The notes under the pieces were generated by a model, which worked only from the letters and a program-made list of their open reading frames with translations, was not told the origin of the DNA and did not search any database. A program made the position numbers and the translations under genes. A DNA stretch of 7,067 nt from an uncultured Oscillospiraceae bacterium (GTDB taxonomy: Bacteria > Bacillota > Clostridia > Oscillospirales > Oscillospiraceae): the NCBI GenBank assembly GCA_934546725.1, contig CAKTED010000078.1:1-7067 (forward strand). Reading direction: 5' to 3'. Shown piece by piece: positions 1 to 5,582 of the stretch. Position 1 is the first letter of the stretch. Each line of letters begins with the position of its first letter.

Positions 1-1511
1 AAGCCCTCTTCGGTAGCCGTATCAAGATTTATTCCAAGCTCGTTATACACGCTGTTGCTGTACCCGAGCCAGGGATTATGGTCGCCGTAGACCACGAGCA
101 CCACGGGCGCTTCGTCCTCCCGCAGCGCATTGGCAAGCGCAAGAATATTCTCCGATGTGTTCTGCACGGAACCGAGGTAATTATTGAGGATATAATACGT
201 CGCCTCGTCCTCATATTCACCGTCCCAGTAGCCGCCGCCCCAGTCGAGCGCGTCCATGGTGTAGGGCCCGTGCCCCTGATAGGTAACCGAGAAGTTGAAG
301 TACGGGGCAGACCTGTCCCGCTCCTGATAGATGCTGAGAATGTCCGGTATGAGCACGTCGTCATAGGCAATGTGTCCGCCGGTGAGCTCCGAATAGCGGT
401 TTTCAAAGAACAGGTAATCTTCAAAGCCGAGATAGGCGTTTATGTTTTTGCGGTTATAAAACCAGTCGTAGCACGAGTGGCTTCCCCCGGTTTTATAGCC
501 CTGCCCGCGCAGATACCAGACGTAGGAGCCGGTATCACTGCGGAAGTTATCAAGCGATGAATAGCCCGTGAGGAAACAGCGCTCAGTATCGATCGTACCG
601 CCCGCGAATATGTTCGTTATGAGGTTCCCTGTGTAGCTTTCGGCCTCAAGCGCGTGATACGCGGCGTAAACATCCTCGGAAATTCCCGTAAAGCCAATGC
701 GTTCAAGGTCGTTAAAGGCTTCGAGCTGAATGCCTATGACGTTCACCCTGCGCTCAGCGGGAATGTCCTGCGCCGTATACGAGGAAAGTATCTCCCTGGC
801 GCGCGCGTCGGAATAGCCCTCGGGCTTTTCGGGAAAAGCCGCCGGAATGCTGTGCAGGAAGGGGTAGACATAGCCCTTGCTGATGTATACCTGCGTTGCG
901 GACCAGCGGTTGGCCTTTTCAAAATTTTCCGTCTTATTCGTATATATATCGTCGCTTACATACACCCTGCTGAGGGGATAAATGCTCAGAAGTATCACCG
1001 CCGCGCCGATGAGCCGCCAGCGCGCGCGAATATGTCCGCGCACGAAGAAAAAGAGGAACAGAGCCCCAAGCGCGACGCATATTATGCAGAATGCAAGCCG
1101 CCAGTCCAGCGAAATATCGTAATTTCCCGACACCTTCAGCGCCGTTCCGATGGCGGTAACGTCAAGAAACATGAACGGATCGTCCCGGCAGAGCAGCTTG
1201 AAATAGTTTCCCGCCGAGGCAAGCAGCACCGGTACCGCCGTTGCAAGAAAGGCTATCCACGCCCGTCCGATAAGGCAGTACAGCAGCAGCATGAGCAGCA
1301 CTACCGGAAGAATATTCAGCAGCGCTATGAGCGGATGGCGGAAATATCCCGCAAATATGCCCCAGCGGTAATGGCCAAACGCAAGCAGCATGCTCAAAAG
1401 GCCGATCCCCGTGCCAGACGCAATAATGAAAAACCAGTTCCATATCCAGAAAAGCGCCCTGTGCTCGCCGCTCTCGCGCCGAAACAGAAAGCATGAACGG
1501 ATTTTTTTCAT
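1..1511 (-). CDS. LTA synthase-family membrane sulfatase (3' end outside window)
   Basis: This is a polyglycerol-phosphate (lipoteichoic acid) synthase-type enzyme. The family moves glycerol-phosphate from phosphatidylglycerol onto a growing chain on the outer face of the membrane. The first 503 codons are open and no stop is reached. Five hydrophobic segments are visible at about residues 20-43, 60-82, 85-104, 138-158 and 165-182, which is the LtaS topology. A sulfatase-fold domain starts near residue 258. Metal and catalytic positions known from LtaS can be matched: E264 (VIGIQLEAF), nucleophile T306 (GGTIDTE, where LtaS has GKTSDAE), H345/W350/R354 (SHSCYDWFYNR), H414 (YQGHGPY) and D477-H478 (VYGDHNP). 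The ATG at 1511 has AAGGAG seven bases upstream (1519-1524) and its own promoter. All key residues are present, so the enzyme is probably active. A phosphoglycerol transferase acting on another glycan cannot be excluded. Missing: the end of the catalytic domain. Confidence 0.93.
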   Translation of the reverse strand, partial: MKKIRSCFLFRRESGEHRALFWIWNWFFIIASGTGIGLLSMLLAFGHYRWGIFAGYFRHPLIALLNILPVVLLMLLLYCLIGRAWIAFLATAVPVLLASAGNYFKLLCRDDPFMFLDVTAIGTALKVSGNYDISLDWRLAFCIICVALGALFLFFFVRGHIRARWRLIGAAVILLSIYPLSRVYVSDDIYTNKTENFEKANRWSATQVYISKGYVYPFLHSIPAAFPEKPEGYSDARAREILSSYTAQDIPAERRVNVIGIQLEAFNDLERIGFTGISEDVYAAYHALEAESYTGNLITNIFAGGTIDTERCFLTGYSSLDNFRSDTGSYVWYLRGQGYKTGGSHSCYDWFYNRKNINAYLGFEDYLFFENRYSELTGGHIAYDDVLIPDILSIYQERDRSAPYFNFSVTYQGHGPYTMDALDWGGGYWDGEYEDEATYYILNNYLGSVQNTSENILALANALREDEAPVVLVVYGDHNPWLGYSNSVYNELGINLDTATEEG

Positions 1512-1545
1512 GTCAAAGCTCCTTATTCATAATGGTATGCTTCGT

Positions 1546-1574
1546 ATTGTACCACAAACGCGCCCGCAAGTTAA
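1546..1574 (-). promoter_or_regulatory. Sigma-A-type promoter for the LTA synthase gene
   Basis: On the minus strand, TTAACT (1569-1574, four of six matches to TTGACA) is followed by a 17-bp spacer and TACAAT (1546-1551, five of six matches to TATAAT). A TG one base upstream of the -10 makes it an extended -10. Transcription would begin near 1539, leaving a leader of about 27 nt that carries the AAGGAG site. Inferred from consensus matching only. Confidence 0.7.
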
Positions 1575-1605
1575 GATACAAAACGTAAATTTTAAACTCT
1601 CCGGC

Positions 1606-1634
1606 TTTACAATTTGCGGCGAATAGAATATAAT
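1606..1634 (+). promoter_or_regulatory. Sigma-A-type promoter for the ligase operon
   Basis: TTTACA (1606-1611, five of six to consensus), a 17-bp spacer, and a perfect TATAAT (1629-1634). The predicted transcription start is near 1641, about 29 nt ahead of the ATG at 1670. It faces away from the LTA synthase promoter within the same 158-bp region; the two -35 boxes are 31 bp apart. No operator-like inverted repeat was obvious between them. Confidence 0.8.
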
Positions 1635-1653
1635 TGAACTATTCGTTAAAAAC

Positions 1654-1660
1654 AGAGAGG
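1654..1660 (+). promoter_or_regulatory. Ribosome binding site fixing the ligase start
   Basis: AGAGAGG lies nine bases before the ATG at 1670. An in-frame TTG at 1634 would extend the protein by 12 residues, but its first base is the last base of the TATAAT -10 box, so it would not be on the mRNA. This site therefore decides the start at 1670. Confidence 0.7.
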
Positions 1661-1669
1661 TATGAGCAT

Positions 1670-3253
1670 ATGCCCGAATTGAGAAACATAACGCTCGGTG
1701 AGCTTTTTGCTGAGGTCTGTTCGCGCTTTGGCGAGCGGACGGCGGTCGAATATCTCGGCGAGAGGACCTCCTATGCGCAGCTTGACGCGTATACGGACCT
1801 GCTCGCGCGCGGTTTTCTCGCGCTCGGCATGAAAAAAGGCGACCGCGCAGCGATCTGGGGCAACGACCGGCCCAATACCCTCTTCTGCCTTCTGGCCATG
1901 GAAAAGCTCGGCGTCGTTGCCGTAATGCTCGGAACAAGCCTTCAGGCCGGAGAGCTTGAGGCTCTCCTCGAGCTTTCCGAGGCGGAGTATCTTTTTTTTG
2001 ACGACGGCTTTCGTGACGTTTCCTTTCCGGCGGTCTGCCGGAACATGCCGAAGGGCCGCATGAAAAAGCAGGTTTACATCGGTCCCGGCTCTGAGCCGGA
2101 TTTCGACAGTCTCGCCGCCATTGAGGCACTGGCTGATACCGTCAGTCCTGAAGAGCTTATCCGCGCCCGCGCGGCGGTAATGCCGCAGGATACGGACATG
2201 ATCCTTTTCACCTCCGGCACCACAAGCGCAAGCAAGGGCGTTATGACGACCCATTTCTCCCGCGCGAATATCGCTTTGGCGCACGTTGCCGCGCTGAGGG
2301 CAACGGAGCGGGACAAATTCTGCGTCGCCATCCCCATGTTCCACTGCTTCTCTCTCACGGCCAACGTTCTGGCGGCGCTGATGTGCGGCGCATGCGTATA
2401 TTTTCCCGAAAACAGGCGCACAAAAACTCTCTTTGAGGCCATTGAGAAGGATAAGATAACCGTTCTCCACGCCGTTCCGACGCTTTTTTCCGCCATGCTG
2501 GCGCGCAACAACGCCGGGGATTACGATACCTCCTCGCTGCGCACGGGCTTTATCGGCGGCTCAGTCTACACGCCGGAGTTTTTCCGCGAGGTAAGCCGCA
2601 CGCTTGGCTATAATCTTCTCTCCTCCATCGGCCAGACCGAGGCCACGGCAGGCTTCACCTTCTGCGATTATGACGACGATATGGAGGTCAAGTCCACGAC
2701 CGTCGGACGCTTCATTGAGCATTCCGAGGGCATGATACGCAACGTCGTCACGGGCGAGCCGCAGCCGGTGGGCGAAACCGGTGAGATCTGCATCCGCGGC
2801 TACGGCGTAATGCAGTGCTATGTGAACAACCCCGAAATGACCCGCCAGACGCTGCTGCCGGACGGCTGGCTGCGCACCGGCGACATGGGCTTCATCGACG
2901 AAAACGGCCGCCTGCACATCACCGGCAGGCTCAAGGACATGATAATACGCGGCGGAGAAAATATTTCCCCCGCCGAAATAGAGCAGCTTCTGCTTGACGA
3001 TGGGCGCGCCGCCGAGGTGAAGGCCGTTGCCGTGCCGGACGAGCATTACGGCGAGGAGATCTGCGCCTGCATCGTGCTTCGCAGCGGCGTGAGCATGAGC
3101 GAAAACGAGGTACGGCAGCTCATAAAAGCGCGGCTTGCGTACTTCAAGGTACCGAAATACGTCCTCTTCATGGATTCGCTGCCCAGAACGAGCAGCGGCA
3201 AGCTGGCTCTCGGCAGGCTGAAGGAGCTTGCGCGGGACGCGCTTGGTCTTTAA
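1670..3253 (+). CDS. Class I adenylate-forming acyl-CoA ligase-like enzyme
   Basis: A 527-residue member of the ANL (AMP-binding) superfamily. These enzymes activate a carboxylic acid with ATP to an acyl-adenylate and usually pass it to CoA. The core motifs appear in order: A3 P-loop TSGTTSASKG at 181-190; A5 SSIGQTE at 318-324; A7 WLRTGD with D405; A8 hinge GRLKDMIIRGGEN at 419-431; and C-terminal PRTSSGK with the catalytic lysine at K511. Length fits a stand-alone medium/long-chain or aryl acid-CoA ligase. There are no carrier-protein or membrane segments. The P-loop departs from the usual TSGTTGxPKG (G to S at 186, P to S at 188), and the A5 residue before GQTE is Ile where an aromatic is common. 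It is first gene of a three-gene operon; its TAA overlaps the ribosome binding site of the next gene. The substrate cannot be told from sequence alone: a fatty, aromatic or amino acid is possible. Confidence 0.93.
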   Translation: MPELRNITLGELFAEVCSRFGERTAVEYLGERTSYAQLDAYTDLLARGFLALGMKKGDRAAIWGNDRPNTLFCLLAMEKLGVVAVMLGTSLQAGELEALLELSEAEYLFFDDGFRDVSFPAVCRNMPKGRMKKQVYIGPGSEPDFDSLAAIEALADTVSPEELIRARAAVMPQDTDMILFTSGTTSASKGVMTTHFSRANIALAHVAALRATERDKFCVAIPMFHCFSLTANVLAALMCGACVYFPENRRTKTLFEAIEKDKITVLHAVPTLFSAMLARNNAGDYDTSSLRTGFIGGSVYTPEFFREVSRTLGYNLLSSIGQTEATAGFTFCDYDDDMEVKSTTVGRFIEHSEGMIRNVVTGEPQPVGETGEICIRGYGVMQCYVNNPEMTRQTLLPDGWLRTGDMGFIDENGRLHITGRLKDMIIRGGENISPAEIEQLLLDDGRAAEVKAVAVPDEHYGEEICACIVLRSGVSMSENEVRQLIKARLAYFKVPKYVLFMDSLPRTSSGKLALGRLKELARDALGL

Positions 3254-3268
3254 AGGAGCAGTGATTTT

Positions 3269-3499
3269 ATGAAAAAGAGCTATGAAATGATCCGCGAGAT
3301 ATTCAACCAGTGCAGCAACAATCAGATGCGCGACGTTGACATAAGCGAGATCGAAACTGACGATACCGACGCCGTCGCAAAAACCTTCTGCGAGGGCAGC
3401 GAGGTAACGTGCGAAAAATCCGTTCTCGAAAACGGCACGATAATTTATGATATTGTTACCGACGGCGTTCATCAGCGCCTCGGCTTTACGGAGGTTTGA
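3269..3499 (+). CDS. Small acidic protein of unknown function (76 aa)
   Basis: I do not recognise a characterised family. The ATG at 3269 has AAAGGAG (3252-3258) ten bases upstream, overlapping the ligase stop, so translation is well supported. The protein is acidic (16 D/E against 7 K/R), with three cysteines (C15, C41, C48) and no signal peptide or membrane segment. The N-terminal half looks helical (YEMIREIFNQC), then comes an acidic linker (about 27-34, EIETDDTD). The C-terminal half looks like beta-strands with a turn at ENGT (54-57). It is the size of an acyl carrier protein, but lacks the DSL phosphopantetheine motif and the four-helix pattern, so I do not call it one. It lies 15 nt after the ligase and 10 nt before the GNAT gene, so all three are probably co-transcribed. 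A regulatory or partner role for a neighbour is speculative. Confidence 0.8.
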   Translation: MKKSYEMIREIFNQCSNNQMRDVDISEIETDDTDAVAKTFCEGSEVTCEKSVLENGTIIYDIVTDGVHQRLGFTEV

Positions 3500-3509
3500 C
3501 GGCGCGGCC

Positions 3510-4019
3510 ATGAGAAAGATACACGCGGACGAGTTCCCGGCGGCATACGCCATTATGGAGGAGGCCTTTTCAAAGGACGAGATACGCTCCTACGCCGGGC
3601 AGGAGGGTCTGCTCGCGCGCAGCGAATATGACCTTTTCGTCGAAGCGGACGGGGCCGCGCTTGAGGCGGTAGTGGCGCTCTGGCGCTTTGACGGCTTCGG
3701 TTACCTCGAAAATTTCGCCGTAAGGAAGGAGCTGCGCGGCCACGGCATGGGCAGCGGCATGCTGCGCGAGCTTGCGGATATCTGTCAGGGAAGGATCATT
3801 CTTGAGGTTGAAAAGCCGGATACGGAGCTTGCCCGGCGGCGCATCGGCTTTTATAAGCGCTGCGGATTTTTCATGAATGATTATGATTACGTCATGCCGC
3901 CGCTTGAGCCGGGGCTTAATCCCGTACCGCTGCTCATAATGTCCTACGGCAGCGAGCTTTCGCCCGATGAGTTTGAGCATTTTCGCAGTACCGTTTTCCG
4001 CGAGGTTTTCGGAGTCTGA
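3510..4019 (+). CDS. GNAT-family N-acetyltransferase (first copy)
   Basis: A 169-residue cytoplasmic acyltransferase of the GNAT fold, which moves an acetyl (or other acyl) group from CoA to an amine. The beta4 segment YLENFAV leads into the acetyl-CoA pyrophosphate loop RGHGMG (residues 76-81, fitting Q/R-x-x-G-x-G/A). The motif B region has FYKRCGF at 114-120. After the GNAT core is a 35-40 residue tail rich in proline then helical (from about PPLEPGLNP). The target is unknown. The ATG at 3510 follows the preceding stop by 10 nt. The nearest Shine-Dalgarno-like sequence, GGAGG at 3490-3494, is 15 nt away, farther than usual, so reinitiation by ribosomes leaving the small gene is likely. An in-frame ATG at 3447 would add 21 residues overlapping the previous gene; these do not look GNAT-like, so it is disfavoured. 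Last gene before the terminator at 4039. Confidence 0.88.
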   Translation: MRKIHADEFPAAYAIMEEAFSKDEIRSYAGQEGLLARSEYDLFVEADGAALEAVVALWRFDGFGYLENFAVRKELRGHGMGSGMLRELADICQGRIILEVEKPDTELARRRIGFYKRCGFFMNDYDYVMPPLEPGLNPVPLLIMSYGSELSPDEFEHFRSTVFREVFGV

Positions 4020-4038
4020 TAAATTCAATATGCGCAAT

Positions 4039-4088
4039 GGAGCCGGTTTCCGAAAAGGGAAACCGGCTCCGTTTCTGTTTGTGTTGTT
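4039..4088 (+). terminator. Intrinsic terminator of the ligase-GNAT operon
   Basis: A perfect 13-bp stem (4039-4051 pairing with 4058-4070; left arm GGAGCCGGTTTCC) with a six-base GAAAAG loop, followed by a T-rich tract GTTTCTGTTTGTGTTGTT (4071-4088). It lies 19 nt after the GNAT stop codon. The minus-strand side lacks a comparable T-run, so termination should mainly serve the plus-strand operon, although the hairpin could weakly stop convergent transcripts. Confidence 0.92.
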
Positions 4089-4120
4089 CGTTATGGTCAG
4101 TGGACGCGGACGAGTAACGG

Positions 4121-4240
4121 TCCCCTCCGCCATCCTGGCGCAGCGGGGATCCCCCACGGAGGGGCTGAACGGTACGACGTTGTTCCCCTTCAGCAACCAT
4201 CCGGGGGATTCTTCGGTAGCTTACGCTCCCTCTGAATGAC
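4121..4240. repeat. Palindrome-rich intergenic element, likely a dispersed repeat
   Basis: This stretch between two converging operons has no convincing gene but is dense in inverted repeats: CCCCTCCG (4122-4129) with CGGAGGGG (4157-4164); within it CGCCA-TCC-TGGCG (4128-4140) and the perfect palindrome GGGGATCCCC (4145-4154); GCTGAA (4164-4169) with TTCAGC (4189-4194); and an imperfect hairpin at 4208-4237 (ATTC, GGTAGC, loop TTAC, GCTCCC, GAAT). Read on the minus strand, the right end begins GTCATTCAGAGGGAGCG and ends in GAAGAATC. That strongly resembles the GTCATTCTGAGCG...GAAGAATC type of dispersed intergenic repeat I recall from many bacterial genomes. It appears only once here, so repeat status is inferred from resemblance. 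It could be a non-autonomous mobile element remnant or a structured RNA end. I see no clear function. Confidence 0.5.
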
Positions 4241-4308
4241 GGAAATAATCTTCACAAGTGCCCGCCATGAATGACAGCAACATTCGGACGCACGGAGAGC
4301 GCACCCCA
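4241..4308. other. Intergenic spacer downstream of the SseB gene
   Basis: This is the 3' flank of the minus-strand operon. I see no hairpin followed by a T-run on the minus strand, so the operon's terminator is not identified. TGAATGAC occurs at 4268-4275 and again at the edge of the structured element (4233-4240), possibly a trace of a partial second copy. Open frames crossing this spacer are not supported by ribosome binding sites or protein-like sequence. Confidence 0.5.
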
Positions 4309-5043
4309 TCACCGCCGCTCGTATACAGGGCGCGTAACGCGCTCGGCTGCGCTGAGCGACTTGAAATCCGCCTTCATGATCTCGAAGCGGTCGCCCCTGC
4401 TCAGATACGGCCGCAGTACCTGCGTTATCTTCGGAAAAAGCACCGACCGGTCGCCCGTAAAATCAATGAGCACGAGCAGATGCGGAACCAGCTCGTTTTT
4501 TGGCTGCGCCAGCAGCATAAAAGCCTTATACACCGTTTCAAAGCCGTCAAAAAGCTCTGTGAGCGCAGCGGTAAGCGGCGGAAAAAGTATAAACGGCGGG
4601 TGAAAGCTGACCTCACCGCGCGGCGCGGATTTTTCAAACGAAAAGCCCGTGGTCACGGAGTCTATCTCGCGCAGCTGGGCCATTCCGAGCCGCAGCGCGC
4701 TTTTTGAAAACGCGTCGATAACGAGCCCGCCAAGCTTTTCGGGCTGCTCAAGCGCGATAGTCTTCAGCCTGTCATACGGCAGTATCGAAGTGCCGCCGCG
4801 TTCAAACGGCCATTTGTCGTACTCCTCAAAGCTCGTGAACAGCGGCAGCAGCGAAACGCCGTCGCTGCCCGTCAGCACGCACAGCTCCTCGCGGTTCTCC
4901 TCCTTGCACGGCACGATATACGACGCCTTCCGCAAGATGTTGAAAAACGCGCGCAGCGCCGTCTCCGAATGATCCGCCGCAAGCTTTTCCCTCTCGGCGG
5001 CAAGCTCAAAGCCCGATGTGAAGCTCCTTGCAAAATCGTCCAT
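4309..5043 (-). CDS. SseB-family protein (enhanced serine sensitivity)
   Basis: A 244-residue soluble protein with the two-part SseB layout. The N-terminal SseB domain spans roughly residues 30-113 (FFNILRKASYIVP; LPLFTSFEEYDKW; GLVIDAF). The C-terminal SseB domain spans roughly 141-240 (HLLVLIDFTGDRSVLFPKI; GDRFEIMKADF; ending near RPVYERR). SseB was named for serine sensitivity in E. coli. Its molecular function is unclear, and Gram-positive homologues are mostly uncharacterised. I place the start at the ATG at 5043: it overlaps the upstream GNAT stop as TGATG and has GAGGGG eight bases upstream (5052-5057). An in-frame GTG at 5052 would add three residues but would sit inside that ribosome binding site. 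It is the last visible gene of the minus-strand operon, and coupling to the GNAT gene is very likely. Confidence 0.88.
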   Translation of the reverse strand: MDDFARSFTSGFELAAEREKLAADHSETALRAFFNILRKASYIVPCKEENREELCVLTGSDGVSLLPLFTSFEEYDKWPFERGGTSILPYDRLKTIALEQPEKLGGLVIDAFSKSALRLGMAQLREIDSVTTGFSFEKSAPRGEVSFHPPFILFPPLTAALTELFDGFETVYKAFMLLAQPKNELVPHLLVLIDFTGDRSVLFPKITQVLRPYLSRGDRFEIMKADFKSLSAAERVTRPVYERR

Positions 5044-5582
5044 CAGCTCCACCCCTCACCGCCGCAAAGCGGCTTTTCAAGCAGGACAAGCTCGAGCCTG
5101 CCCGTATCGTTAAAATCGCACATCGCCGTGCCGACCTCGGCAAAGCCGAGGCGCTTATAGAGCGCACGCGCGCGGCTGTTGATAACGCCGGTATCCATTC
5201 GCAGACTGACGCAGCCGCTTTCGGCGGCCTGGCGCTCATAGAAGCGCACAAATTCCGAGGCAAGGCCCCGCCCGCCTGCCGACGGCAGCACGCAAAGCGT
5301 GTGCAGCACCAGGACCTTCTCCGGCGGAGCGTCCACGCTCCAGCTACCCTCGGCGTATTCCTTCATCTGCGAGTGGTTCATGCGGCCCGAGGCAACGATC
5401 TCGCCGTTCTCCTCCGCAACAAAAAGCTCCCCCGCCTCAAGCGCCTCGAGCGCGTCCTCCTCAACGGGATAAACGTCCTTTACCCAGCCGATGTGTATTT
5501 TCCCCTCCGCCTCGAGTGTCGTAATGGCGTCATATATGCGGACCACGCCCGGTATATCGTCGCGTACAGCCTTCCTTATCAT
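5043..5582 (-). CDS. GNAT-family N-acetyltransferase (second copy)
   Basis: A 179-residue GNAT acyltransferase using acetyl-CoA, with an unknown acceptor. It starts IRKAVRDDIPGVVRIYD, a common N-terminus in this fold. A long insert (about 28-52, with IGWVKDVYP) precedes the core. The beta4 segment VLHTLCVLP leads into the CoA-binding loop GGRGLA at 103-108, in which the first Q/R of the consensus is replaced. LYKRLGF at 141-147 marks motif B. The sequence is quite unlike the other GNAT in this window, so it is not a recent duplicate. The ATG at 5582 overlaps the peptidase stop by 4 nt (ATGA), with AAGGAG (5594-5599) eleven bases upstream, inside the peptidase gene. Its stop overlaps the SseB start. 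The overall pattern matches a GNAT subfamily I recall from gut Clostridia, but no substrate is known to me. Confidence 0.9.
   Translation of the reverse strand: MIRKAVRDDIPGVVRIYDAITTLEAEGKIHIGWVKDVYPVEEDALEALEAGELFVAEENGEIVASGRMNHSQMKEYAEGSWSVDAPPEKVLVLHTLCVLPSAGGRGLASEFVRFYERQAAESGCVSLRMDTGVINSRARALYKRLGFAEVGTAMCDFNDTGRLELVLLEKPLCGGEGWS

Noticed and set aside
654..1496. A 280-residue open frame on the plus strand
   Set aside because: It is antisense to the LTA synthase, which has matching TM topology and catalytic residues. The translation is low-complexity and Arg/Lys/Gln-rich, and lacks a convincing ribosome binding site.
3269..3499. Small protein as an acyl carrier protein beside the ligase
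   Set aside because: Length and acidity fit, but there is no DSL phosphopantetheine site, and the C-terminal half appears beta-rich rather than helical.
2561..3553. A 330-residue open frame on the minus strand
   Set aside because: It is antisense to the ligase and the small acidic gene, whose motifs and ribosome binding sites are clear. The translation is Ala/His-rich with no recognisable domain, a typical shadow in GC-rich DNA.
3967..4239. A 90-residue open frame crossing the terminator and repeat element
   Set aside because: It begins inside the GNAT gene and reads through a 13-bp terminator hairpin and palindromic DNA, with no ribosome binding site.
4121..4240. CRISPR array or riboswitch in the structured intergenic region
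   Set aside because: There are no regularly spaced direct repeats. The element lies downstream of both flanking operons rather than ahead of a gene, so neither reading fits.
3510..5582. The two GNAT genes as a duplication
   Set aside because: They lie on opposite strands, differ in length, and share only generic fold motifs; there is no extended similarity.
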